Source of the DNA: Tachypleus tridentatus
Taxonomy: Eukaryota; Arthropoda; Merostomata; Xiphosura; Limulidae
Direction of reading: 5' to 3'
NCBI RefSeq assembly: GCF_004210375.1
Contig: NC_134831.1
Location: 43,868,035-43,932,034, forward strand
Length of the DNA: 64,000 bases
Below the pieces are notes generated by a model. The model was not told where the DNA came from. It saw only the letters and a list, made by a program, of their open reading frames with translations, and ran no database searches. Shown here piece by piece: positions 22,515 to 32,904 of this stretch. A program made the translations under genes and the position numbers. The stretch's first letter is position 1. Each line of letters starts with the position of its first letter.

Positions 22515-23855
22515 AGATGGAGTTAGTCATCATTGTGTTTGACTTACACTTGTTACAAATAAATTTATTTTATAAAAAAATATTTTATATGCAGCAGTGG
22601 GCAATACTCACAAGTCACCAACTCGAAGAAGTTTTCATAAATAATAAAAAAAAAATCACTCAAAGACTAGGTAACATAAAAACAGATATTTAATTTACAC
22701 TTTTATCATTTGTCAAAAACTTTCAATGAATATGACAAACAACTTCAGATAAATGTTTATTTATCTTAGCTGATGTTTCGGCTTATACGTTTTTCAAGGA
22801 TCTATGAACGTCACATGGATCCCTGACAAAAACATAAACTTAAACGTTGGGCAGAATAGATAAACATTTATTTATCACAAAGATAAACACGTGATTAATC
22901 AAATGCCTTTGTAGATTAGAGTTTTCATTTAGAATATCTAGACAATCTTTTAACAATTCTTCTAATATGGACTTTAATTACTTGACCACATCAAATATTC
23001 TAAATTTATTCAGTTTTGACTAAACTCCCAAACTTATCCAAAATAAATGTTACTAAATAAAGTAGAGAAGCCAAATTTTAATTACACAAACTGTGAATGT
23101 CGGTTTCTAATATCAGCAAGTACAAACATCTTGGAGGATGATTTTCTGCTAATGGAACGAATTCACAGTACCAGTCAGGAACAATTCTGAACTGGAATCA
23201 CTCACTGAAGAACTGATGATATCTTTATAGTAGTGTTTTTTACACTTTTCAGACAGGATGCTGTTCTCTAAAGCAAACAGATAACCATAACATCTAGCTT
23301 TAACTTCGTCTTTGCTAAGCTTGCACGTTACTAGGATGTTGCAATGGCTTTGCACGTGGTACTGAAATTTTTCTTTTTATCCAGTCTTTTTGTAATTGGG
23401 CACGTCCTTTCTGTACCTCTAGTATGCATAGAAATTCAGGCCGCTCGGTTTCCGGCCTGCATGTGTTCTTTTTGCATAAACATCTCCTTCGTAGGGCTCA
23501 AATTTACTAGTTTAATTTCATTCTTTCTTCAACTCTAAACTCTTTTCCAGGTGATGTGGTATATGATACTCCATCCGTATTTTGATAAATATACTCTTAG
23601 TTTGGTAAACATCCTGTCAACTTATTGATTTAATAGCATCTGTTTTATATTGATAAAAAACGAACTCCTGGCGTTGAATGTTACTTCTATTAAATATGCA
23701 TTCTTTGAAGTTTTTAATTGCCTTATTTCATGACCCAGTTCACTTACTGACATTAGTATTAAAACTTTCCATTTCTTTATTTAGTTAAATATTACATGTT
23801 GTACATTACTCTGGTATTCCATTTTCTGTAATTATTATCATAATCCAAAATGGCC
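22515..23855 (-). repeat. LTR-like repeat, copy B, with nested foldback
   Basis: Counterpart of 12345-13575, about 110 bp longer because a small foldback sits at 22745-22885. The gag remnant starts just left of it, so on the minus strand the order is repeat, gag, which fits a 5' LTR. Two short minus/plus open frames inside (23149-23355, 23344-23538) are chance frames that also occur, altered, in copy A. Confidence 0.45.
22745..22885. repeat. Small inverted pair of Penelope-end-like sequences
   Basis: Outer parts GATAAATGTTTATTTATC (left) and AGATAAACATTTATTTATC (right) are inverted. Inner parts GTTTTTCAAGGATC and GGATCCCTGACAAAAAC are also inverted, meeting around GAACGTCACATG. Read outward, each arm has a GGATCC…TGA…AAAAAC…TAAAC/AAGC…GAAAC-ATC or AAACGTTGG order. 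This recalls the CGAAAC-bearing ends at 6.5 and 11.5 kb. The block is absent from LTR-like copy A, so it is a later insertion. Confidence 0.45.
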
Positions 23856-23867
23856 TTTGTAAACCAA

Positions 23868-23925
23868 ATGACCTAAGAAGGTCGAAACGTTGTTCTGTAC
23901 TTTATTTTAATTAAAGTTTTAATAG
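23868..23925 (+). repeat. Degenerate Penelope-end-like motif
   Basis: ATGACCTAAGAAGGTCGAAA then CGTTGTTC matches the foldback arm's ATGACCGAAGAAGGTCGAAA then TGTTGTTC. The hairpin GACC/GGTC and GAAAC are kept, but the CTGACGA core is replaced (CCAA). It continues in AT-rich sequence. Confidence 0.5.
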
Positions 23926-23934
23926 TCATACCAG

Positions 23935-24870
23935 TTGTCTTAAGAATACAACCTCCTAAACTTTACCACTTGGTTTTTGATGTCCAGCTTCATTGAAAGT
24001 TAAACTATATATGTTGTAATAGACTTTCACCAAAGAAACACACAACTACACTACAAAGTAAAAGACATCTATTTTATGAGCATAATAACTAGTTCCTTTT
24101 GCCCAGTCTACACTACCATGTATAATAACTTCTCAAGGGTTTGTTTGTTTTTTTAATTTTGCTCAAAACTACACGAGGGCTATCTGCGCTAGCCGTCCCT
24201 AATTTAGCAGTGTAAGATTAGAGGGAAGGTAACTAGTTATCACCATCCACCGTCAACTCTTGGTTTACTCTTTTACCAGCGAATAGTGGAACTGATCGTT
24301 ACATTATAATGCCCCCCACAACTAAAAGAGCGAGCATGTTTGGTGTGACGGAGATTCGAGCCCGCGTCTCTCGGATTATGAGTGGAGCGCCTTAACCACC
24401 TGACCATGTCGGGCCAACTTCTCAATGAAGAAACAGATATATTACAGAATATAAAATATGTTTTGCGTCCATAACACTACTTTAGAACCTTTCTTAGGAG
24501 ATACAAAAAATAAATGATGAAGCGGCATCTTAAACTATATCATACTAATCTTATTTAGCATTCTGGATTTTAGCATGTCGAAGCTACCTTGCATAATAAC
24601 CTCCTACTAGGGAATAACTAAGCAAAAAAAATATGTATTTTTGTCTGCATAATAACTTCTCCATAATACTACTCGTGATTCTTCCGTAGGAGACACACAG
24701 CATAAATTACAAAAGGACTTCCTAAACTTCACCATCTTGATTTTATTTATCTTTTCAACCTTTTGATAAATGATATTTATAGGTTGCTAAATAACCTCCA
24801 ACCATACAGACATAGATTCAAAACTATATTTCGTGAGCATAATAACTGGAATCTTTTTTATGGGTCAGTG
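23935..24870. repeat. Tandem array, ~190-bp unit, about 4-5 units
   Basis: The landmark (G)CATAATAAC(CT)TCC/TCT recurs near 23945 (diverged), 24120, 24597, 24650 and 24790. A CCTAAACTT(C/T)ACCA(T)C(T)T landmark recurs at 23957 and 24733. After removing the SINE at 24137-24425 the spacing is close to 190 bp. Units are strongly diverged, so the array is old. A GAGCATAATAACT piece also recurs at 24098 and 24836. Confidence 0.5.
24137..24415 (-). repeat. Full-length tRNA-derived SINE with 10-bp TSD
   Basis: Complete copy, tail left and tRNA head right (…ACCACCTGACCATGTCGGGCC at the right end). The flanking direct repeat AACTTCTCAA lies at 24127-24136 and 24416-24425, identical on both sides. It sits inside the ~190-bp tandem array. 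Confidence 0.92.
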
Positions 24871-25469
24871 AGCACTTATTATTCTCCTTCTGTGATGGAT
24901 AATCCCACTCCTTAAAGATAATAAAACGTAGAAAGCCGTTAACTAATAGGTAACCAGTATGAAATACTATTTTTCAATCTCCATCTCTGACTGTTCCTTC
25001 ATCTCGTTGTAAGTCTTCATCCTCTGTATGACAAATACTTGAAGCAAATGTCTCCTTTTTTATTTAGAAAAAATTAGATAGAAGTTATATTCTACTGACA
25101 TCTTGATCGAAACATCTATAATACAGCCCAGTGACATACTCCATAAATCTATAAAAATTAGGGATATAACTATTGAGTCTCCTCCCAATGCTAATTTTAA
25201 TTTCTGACGTAAAGTAATTGTTAAGAGGGATTTACTTAACATGCCTAAATCAGAAAATCTCGTTGGTTTCTCCAGCCAAGGAGTTTTAGTTGTGCATGTA
25301 TCTCTACTTGTAAATATGAAATAATGAGGCCTACCCAAGTTGTTGTTTTAACGTTTACATCACCACGTTCACCTGCCTTTTTCAAGAATAGTTATTTCAA
25401 CTATAAGATGTAGCTCTGTGCCTGGGTTTTAAATGTAAGTAGGCTAGGATTCTTCTAAAATAGGTGTCT

Positions 25470-26040
25470 GTGCCTTGTTGGCAATAAATTTGGACAACAG
25501 ATTGACAGCACACAACTCACTTGCTTTGAAATAATATATTCAAAACAAGTCAAACGTATGTACAAAATTGTTTTACTCTGAGGGCTATCACAGTTGCATC
25601 TAAAACTCTAAATAATTCTACTTTCTTGTCAAGAGTCTACGCAGGTTGATTCAATTACTTTAGATTCCAATTGGCAAGAGGAATTATTGTTCTTTACACT
25701 TATAATAGTATCAGTGTATAATTCACTTATGTTACTTCGTAGGTTATCACAGTTGTATCCTGAACTTTAAATAATTTGTCCCTTTCGTCAAAGCCTACAT
25801 GGAAAAATTCAATTACTATAGAACACCCTTTGATCGGACAGAGTATTCTCCTTATCTCTGTTAAACCATGAATCTCACTCTAAGATATCACACTTTAAGG
25901 CTAATCGCTCACATCCCAGCTAACTTCACTTTTTTTTGGCTGAACTTTGCTTATTTGTACTATTTTGGTCGCCTTATACATTGCTCATCTGAAGTGTCGA
26001 ACTTTCTGCAGACCTTGAAACGCTATGATGTGACAGTACT
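25470..26040. repeat. Dispersed repeat, copy C
   Basis: Similar to about 34190-34610. Both share TTTGAAA(T/C)AATATATT, AA(G/A)TCAAACGTAT followed by GTACAAA/ATACAAA, a …CTTTAAATAATT… stretch, GTCAAA…A…ACA, and further right an AG(A/G)(C/T)CT…GAA…ATG(A/T)TGTGAC piece. This may be an LTR or the end of another element. No coding sequence is attached. Confidence 0.4.
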
Positions 26041-26264
26041 CATATAGCGATAAAAATTTAGGTTTCAAGAAATATGATATCAAAAACATTACACAAAGTT
26101 CAACTTGTACAAAGATACATAACAAATAACAATCCCTTTTAACATAATCAACTTTAACATTCTTGTTAGAAAACTATATAATCATTAAACATTAAATCAC
26201 TAAATGAATTAAATAATAACTATCACAATAAGCAGCCTTGTATATTCAACATCATACATTCTTA

Positions 26265-27022
26265 ATCAGCTCATATGTTTCCGGTGTCAATGGTTTGGAC
26301 ACTCTAAGACATCTTGTGGTTTCCCGATGTGAGCTCGTTATGATGCCAATGGCCTTGATGCCTACAATTGTCAATTGTGATGGTTCTCTTCTCTAATTCT
26401 TTTCTTCTTGCTCTAAATGGGTGGAAGAGAAAGAGTTATAGTCTTTATGTGCTGTTAATAACATCTCTTATTCAAGGTCTAAAAGTTGTCGTCTCTTCTT
26501 CTTTCTTAGACATATGCTACTACATTCATTCTACTACTATAGTAGGAGTGAAGCTAGTTCTTTCTACGTCTCTTACACAGTAATTCTCACACCATATAAA
26601 GAGTCTATTGCTTTCTATAAATGGAAGAGCTGACAAGTCGTTGTTGTCTATTACTGTCTCTGTTCTCATTTTCACATCCAGAGACAACTTGGGAGGGTCC
26701 TTATATTTTGGCCCTGAGATGCAGAACCATTATTTGCTCATGCACTCATTCATTGGGGTCACTTTCATCTGAAAAGAGATCTGCCCAATTAGCTCAGGAC
26801 AGGCCCATGGAGGTTGACAGATTAAATGGCGTGGTAACAAACAAAAGAGTTACCTACCTAGTTCTCCCCTCCTAAGAAAAAAATGCCTACCTTTATGCAA
26901 TGAAATAGTTTAGCATTTCATTCTAATGTGGATGACATTAAGGCTTTGCTCTATTGTCGTCATCCCATGTGTATGCCTCTCCTTACGTGAAACATTTATC
27001 AGACCTGGATATGCAATTGTAT
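26265..27022 (+). mobile_element. Jockey-like LINE internal fragment (ORF1 end to ORF2 start)
   Basis: Matches two larger copies (42.8-48.8 kb and 59.0-62.2 kb). It begins at the ORF1 zinc knuckle (CFRCQWFGHSK), continues through the ORF1 C-terminus, passes the junction signature (GATCTGCCCAATTAGCTCAG, then GACAGGCCCATGGAGGTTGA) and ends in the first part of the ORF2 endonuclease (a SLRETFI box). It has many stops and both LINE ends are missing. The satellite starts directly to its right. Confidence 0.7.
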
Positions 27023-27325
27023 CAACTCGTTGTTTGGGAATGGCTTGTTTCCCATATAATAAATAATAAATTATAAGGTATATTGTCCGATAGTTTGTAG
27101 AGCAGGATAATCAGGAGTTATTCATATTCTGTGTCATGATGAAACAAATATGTGATTCAATTAATATTCTGGAATGATTTGTGCCCCAGCACATAACGAA
27201 ATCCAGAAAGTGTATTATCTGAAAATGTGAATGACTTATGTCACATGTGAATTTGATGAAAGAAGAAAGATTTACTGAACAGTAGTTTGGAATATATTCT
27301 GTACTGTGTCTCCATGAAACAAAAG

Positions 27326-27535
27326 GGGGTTGGTTTGGTTTGTTTTGAATTTCGCGCAAAGCTACACAAGGGCTATCTGTACTTGCCGTCCCTAATTTAG
27401 CAGTGTAAGACTAGAGGGAAGGCAGCTAATCATCACCTTCCACAGCCAACTCTTGGGCTACTTTTTTTACCAACGAATAGTGGGATTGACCGTTACATTA
27501 TAAAGACCCCAGGGTTGAAAGGGTGAGCATGTTTG
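27326..27535 (-). repeat. 5'-truncated tRNA-derived SINE with TSD
   Basis: The tail side is complete (left), but the copy stops at GCATGTTTG (right), lacking the whole tRNA-like head. It is nevertheless bounded by the direct repeat AACAAAAG at 27318-27325 and 27536-27543. So the truncation happened during insertion, as in 5'-truncated LINE integration. Confidence 0.85.
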
Positions 27536-27822
27536 AACAAAAGTTAGAATAGCCAGCAAGTTGGGAATAACCTTTTTACCGTATCATGTTGAAATAATAA
27601 AGTGTATACACTAAGGGTTTTGGATTTTTTGTTTCCTGTATCAATATGAAGTATAATAAAGTGTATCGATTGCAGTTTGGAAATGACTTGTGTTCAGTTT
27701 CAGAATAAAAACAAAACTGTACAGACAGAATGTTTGGCAAATTTTATGTCAAGTTGATATCGTGGTAAAATAAATGTATCAAAGTGGTTTGAAATTTCTT
27801 GTTTAATCTTGGTAAATGATAT

Positions 27823-28066
27823 TTTTTGTTTTGGAATTTCACGCAAAGCTACACGAGGGCTATCTGCACTAGCCGTCCCTAATTTAGCAGTGTAAGATTA
27901 GAGGAAGGGCAGCTAGTCATCATCACCCACTGCCACCTCTTGGGTTACTCTTTTACCAATGAAAAGTGGGAGTGACCGTCACATTATAACCCCCCACGGC
28001 TGAAAGGGCGAGCATGTTTGATGCGATGGGGATTCGAACGCCTTAACCCACCTGGCCATGTCGGGC
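27823..28066 (-). repeat. tRNA-derived SINE with TSD and a head deletion
   Basis: Flanked by CTTGGTAAATGATAT (27808-27822) and CTTGGTAATGATAT (28067-28080), a one-base variant. In the tRNA-like head GATTCGAACG runs straight into CCTTAACCCACC, so the anticodon-arm portion present in other copies is missing. Confidence 0.88.
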
Positions 28067-28740
28067 CTTGGTAATGATATACAAAAGTATAATATCTTAC
28101 TATTTGAATCCTGTGACATGATAAAATAAAAACACATCATCGGTTCATATTTGGGAGGAATTTATGTCTTATACCTTATTGAAATAAAACAAATTATTTT
28201 CACTAATAATTTGAAATGACTCACGTCCCGTGTCATAATCAACAAAAATTTATCGTCTGATGGGTTAGGGTAACTTGTGTCCATTCTCATAATCAAATAA
28301 GTTTATCGACTAACTGGTTGAATTTATTTATGTCTAGCGTCACGATGAAACAAAATTTGTGGACTGACAGGGTGAAATGACTTGTCTTTCTTGCAATGAT
28401 GAAAAAACAACATGTGTATCGAGTGATAGTCATATTGACATATTTCCCGTTATAATGAATTTAAAAATTTATATCGATTGACTGTTTAGAATTTATTTCA
28501 GCATTATACGAGATACAGTAGCAAAAGTTTAGCAACAGAGAACTTGGAATGACTTGGGTCTTGTGTGATTTTGAAATAGAAAAGTATATTACTGAATGCT
28601 TTGAAAAACCTATATTCTATGTCATGACAAAATAAACAAAATGTTTAGTCTAAACAAAACAAAAAGCGTTTCACTGATAGCTTAGAATGACTTGTTTCCT
28701 GTGCCATGATAAAATTTCAACGGATTTAATATTATTTTAA

Positions 28741-29220
28741 TATCTATGTTTGTTTCAGTATAATGTATATTTTAAAATGTATGTAACTTATATTGCTATA
28801 TGTGTGTTACAGAAGTCCCGCCTGTTCTCTAAATTTGTAGAAGATTCTAGAATGTAAGAATCAACAATATTTGTTTTTAGAAAGCTCTGGCATATCTTTG
28901 GATATTGTTACCAACTGAATTTTCAAGGACATAACTCTAAACGTTTATAAATTGACGTGCAAAGAGACATTTTAATATATTGTTGGATCGCCAAAGTCAG
29001 TATATTCTTGACATTATCATTATCATCATGAATTTTCTGAGAATTCTAACACGCACTACTTTTATGAAGTTACTCGATCTTGATATCAAGCACCTATATT
29101 AACATTTAAATTAAAACATTGAAAATACAGCTTACATTTTTTCATTATTCCTACATTGTGAATAATGAAAAATCCTTTCGAAAAATCCTAATATAAAGGA
29201 ATGATAAAACACAATCAAAT
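28741..29220. other. Non-coding, nothing recognised
   Basis: AT-rich interval between the satellite and the unidentified minus-strand open frame. Confidence 0.4.
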
Positions 29221-29229
29221 ATTAATTTA

Positions 29230-29948
29230 CTAGTCTTTTTGGTGGTTTTATCTTCCAAACCTCATGATATGCAGATGTGATGACTTATCACTGGTTCTCC
29301 TATTACTGTGGGAGTTCTCCATTATGTGATCAAATCAATCCACTGATGGATCTATCCTCCATGATTCTCTGAAAGCAGTCTCGACAAGAGCCATAGGGTC
29401 CTCAGAAGGTTGACTTTCTACAGATAAATTGTCCTCTGGAGTTACCTAATTAACTGTTCTATCATCAACATACTTTTTAGATGTTCGTAGTGAATGAACC
29501 TTTTCTTGAATTGCCTATCATTTCAGATTCTGAAAAATGCATCATTGATTATATTCGGTAGCACATGCGGCTCTTATCAACACTTGCTTAGCTTTGAACT
29601 TCGTTCTTTCTTGTGGTGAGAATTGAACGGTCGTACCATGCCACCTTGGTTGGCTCCAGTCTTATCAATATTAATATTATAGTGATGTTTATCATCGGTA
29701 GTCATATATGACAGTAGTAGTGTTCCTTGGTCCCTCTGATTATTCTGCATGAGACTCTTCCAAGTGACTATGCTACAGATAGGACATGCTTCCTTCAGTG
29801 TCCTAGTTGATGTTGCCTGTCTTCTGGGGCAAGTTTCTCTCAATGCATACCTTACACAAGCACATAATAGATTCCAAACGATATGCGATGGATAGAGCTT
29901 TCCAAACTTATATAATATATTGTTGTTTGTGTTACGTTTTTCTAACAA
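29230..29948 (-). pseudogene. Unidentified decayed coding region
   Basis: The minus strand has a 123-residue open piece (29948-29577) with Cys-rich and charged parts: RETCPRRQATSTRTLKEACP, then ICSIVTW, then HHYNINIDKTGANQGG, ending …RSSKLSKC and TGA. Further 3' (to 29230) other frames carry coding-like acidic wording (for example PEDNLSVESQPSEDP and ALVETAFRESW) interrupted by stops. Composition is less AT-rich than the neighbours, which suggests an inserted or captured coding sequence. I recognise no family. It has no intact start context or splice sites that I can defend. Confidence 0.3.
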
Positions 29949-29959
29949 ACCATGGAAAT

Positions 29960-31000
29960 AAACAATGATGGGGTGTTAAAAGTAGCATGTCACCAGCAGA
30001 AAAAAATTAATTTCAAAGCAATAAAACAAACACAAAAATTGTAAGATGACTAAAGCCTTTGTTGTAATTAATTATTAAAAAATTAGGTTTTGACGATTTA
30101 TTATTAGATTATTGTTCCATTATGACGAGGAACTAGCTGTCTTAAGATATATGTTGTCCCATTACTTTTCCACATAAAAATATTCAAAATAACATGTCAC
30201 TATAATTATATGTGTTCTTTACGGTTGTTTATTTTCAAAACTATTATAACTTTTTCCGTAAATAAAAAATTAGTCTAAGATAAATCCAGGTAGTATATAA
30301 TTTGATTTCATCACACCCGAAACACAGGATATGAAGAAATATATTGGGTAGGTCCATTTAGGACTTGTAATTAAATATGCATATATCTAGTGTAGATACT
30401 CAGATTGTTATTTTGTGACATGATAATTACGTGAATTCCTTTACTTCAATCTTGCTTCAGAGGGAAATATGTAAAGTTCATAATGTTTTTCTCATCATAT
30501 TTAATTTCCACCATGTGAAGATGATTAGGATTGAAATGTATGTCACAAACCAACTCATTTTACTACAAGAAAAGTCCTTGAAATTAGGATTACATAACAT
30601 ATGTGCATCTCTTTAACTGTAGAAATACCATAGAAATGGTGATAGTTTTAGATTTAAATGACTGTTAAATTGCAAAGCTAAATCTGTGGGCGATAATTAC
30701 GAGTTTACTTATAAAAACAGATAACTGGGGATATGGTGAGATTGAAGTTCATAGAATGAGTAATAAAAAAACCATTTTAATTCAACATCTTATATATGTA
30801 TATATATGCTTTGCACTTCTTAATATAAAGACACATTATAATGAAAACTTTCATTTATGACCTGTAAAAATTGTCTAACACAAAATGACAGTTCTTATTA
30901 GCCTACCATAGTTAAACTTACTTTAAAAAGTTAAAGGAGATCACATTAATTTACACACCTGCTTTACTAATATACAAAGGTGGTATGCATTTCCGTCACG
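29960..31000. other. Non-coding, nothing recognised
   Basis: AT-rich. One 61-residue open frame (30431-30616 plus) has no recognisable features and is not called as a gene. Confidence 0.4.
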
Positions 31001-31005
31001 AGTTA

Positions 31006-31262
31006 GGCCCGACCTGCCCAGGTGGATAAGGCGCTTGACTCATAATCGAGGGTCGATGGTTCAAATCCACGTAACACTTTCAGCCGTGGGGCATTATAAG
31101 TTACAGTAAATCCCACTATTCGTTGATAAAAGAGTATCCCTAAAGTTGACGGTGGGCGGTGATGACTAGCTGCCTTCCATCTACTTTTACACTGCTAAAT
31201 TAGGGACGGCTAGTACAGATAGCCCTTATGTAGCTTTGCGCGAAATTCTAAAACAAACAAAC
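31006..31262 (+). repeat. Full-length tRNA-derived SINE, plus orientation
   Basis: The only plus-strand member of the younger SINE family in this window. The head GGCCCGACCTGCCCAGGTGG has an A-box-like part, and GATGGTTCAAATCC is the B box. The anticodon loop region reads CTCATAA (CTCGTAA in most copies). Then comes the conserved SINE body and a terminal (AAAC)n-like tail (AAACAAACAAAC). The TTTCAGCCGTGG…GTTGACGGTGG body is typical. Confidence 0.88.
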
Positions 31263-31547
31263 CTGGCCCTTCATCTTTTAATCACCGGTGTTTAGTAATT
31301 ATTTTCATTTTTTGTAAACACTGATATCCCAATAGGTGAATAACGGTTCTATCACCTTAATTTTTTTTTATTGTTCCTGTCCTCGAGGCGGGCACTCAAC
31401 ATATAGCATATTGTGTATATTTCCATTTAAACAAACTTAGAACCCTGTCTCAAACTGCCAATAGCTAAATTTATTGGTTTGATCGGTGAGCGGACATAAT
31501 GCAGACAGCCCAATATGCGCTTTGCATTTAACACTCCTACGAAAAGT

Positions 31548-31564
31548 GGGGCCTAATAGGCCCC
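31548..31564. repeat. GC palindrome GGGGCCTA-A-TAGGCCCC
   Basis: Perfect 8-bp arms around a single A in an otherwise AT-rich region. Confidence 0.7.
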
Positions 31565-31601
31565 AGAGCAACTTCAAAGGTTATTAATATTAGGCTAATA
31601 A

Positions 31602-31683
31602 ATTTGTATTTAAATGAAATTGCCATTTCATTTGATAATGAAATTTTGATGAAATGAAATGGCAATTTCATTTAAATACAAAT
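31602..31683. repeat. Perfect palindrome, 32-bp arms, 18-nt spacer
   Basis: The left arm (31602-31633) and right arm (31652-31683) are exact reverse complements: the left starts ATTTGTATTTAAATGAAATT, the right ends AAATACAAAT. The transcript of either strand would fold into a strong hairpin. No TSD or coding sequence is attached. Confidence 0.9.
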
Positions 31684-31759
31684 ATAATAAGCAATATTAT
31701 AAGTTCATTTATTTATTTCAAACGTAAGCTCAGGCGGTGGAAAGTGTGTAGAGGGGAGT

Positions 31760-32715
31760 GGGACTACACAGCTTAACATAAAGACAACAAAGAACCATTC
31801 GGTTCTTCAAGGCTATCCCTGTTCACTCACCCTTAAGAAAATGTAGCCTTTTATTTTTCAGAAATTTATCAATTTAACTTTTAAACTCTTATAAAATGAC
31901 GGCCTCCAGATCTGGAAGTTCAGGATAAAATAAGACCTTAACATATCCCCATAAGATAACTTTCAATTTCCAGGTATCATTACAGTATCCCTCCTCTAAA
32001 CCTTTTCGGTTAATTAATATCATTTCGTAGATAAGGAGACAACCACTGTATACAACAATTTAAGTTAGTTAAAATTAATTACATGTGTATAATCTAATCA
32101 ATATATTTATAGTATTGTACAAAAGTGTTAGGACTAGAGAATATTTTTCATTCTTTTAATTTTATTGGGCTAATTCTTCCATACCATTACTAAATGTAAA
32201 TATCAACACTATGTTAATGCTTCATTGGTTCCTGTTGACAACTGAATGAACCAGGGCGAGAATACTTAATTCTTGAGAACTCCCATATATTTGTACCAAG
32301 AGCATGTCATAAAAGTTCTGCTTGAATAAACACAGTGAAAGGTCTGAAATAACTGTCATGGTACTCCATGCAGTGTCTTAACTACATAGAAAGAAGCTAG
32401 CAAGACATACGGTACTGGTATATGCTATAATACATCAATTTCATAGGACTTCATAAATAAACCTTGATAAAAACAATGTTAAGTGCAACATATTAAGCTT
32501 TGTTGCCATGTCACAGGCCAAAAAGGGTAGGAAACTATTAGTAGAGCAGAGAATTTCGCATAAAATATTTACGTGATGCCGGTTAGACTCTTTGACAAAT
32601 ATGCTACAAACTTGAAATTCTTCCCAAACACTGTCAAGTGCAGTCTAGATCATGAGACTGAGACGGCTAATTATGTAAATAGGAAATAAAGAGACAGAAC
32701 ACATAAGCTTAATGA
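31760..32715. other. Non-coding, nothing recognised
   Basis: AT-rich. No gene, TIR or tandem repeat could be supported. Confidence 0.4.
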
Positions 32716-32721
32716 AATTGA

Positions 32722-32899
32722 TGTTTGTTTGTTTGTTTTTAATTTCGCGCAAAGCTACACAAGGGCTATTTGTGCTAGCCGTCTCTAGTTTAGCAGTGTA
32801 AGACTTGAGGGAATACGGTTACTTATCACCACCCATCGCCAATTCTTGGGCTACACTTTTACCAACAAATAGTGGGATTAACCTTCATGTATAATACCT
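32722..32899 (-). repeat. tRNA-derived SINE, 5'-truncated
   Basis: Tail side complete (GTTTGTTTTTAATTTCGCGC). The copy ends around the CATTATAAC…CCTCCC part, without the tRNA-like head. A second SINE starts immediately to the right in the same orientation. Confidence 0.85.
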
Positions 32900-32904
32900 C
32901 CCTA

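Larger units (their letters stand above)
27030..28740. repeat. Decayed satellite, ~50-65-bp units
   Basis: Recurring wording GAATGACTTGTGTCCTGTGT, then CATGATGAAA(C)AAA, then A…GTGTATCGACTGA…GTTT appears again and again with substitutions, for example near 27130, 27230, 27290, 27640, 27690, 28100, 28220, 28270, 28340, 28390, 28560 and 28690. The array is split by SINEs at 27326-27535 and 27823-28066. Roughly 20 units are present, highly diverged. Confidence 0.6.

Noticed and set aside
27030-28740. CRISPR-like array
   Set aside because: Units are contiguous, diverged and without unique spacers. The genome is animal, and it reads as a decayed satellite.
31006-31080. A free-standing tRNA gene
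   Set aside because: The head has A- and B-box-like parts but belongs to a SINE repeated through the window, with an imperfect anticodon stem and no acceptor-stem closure.
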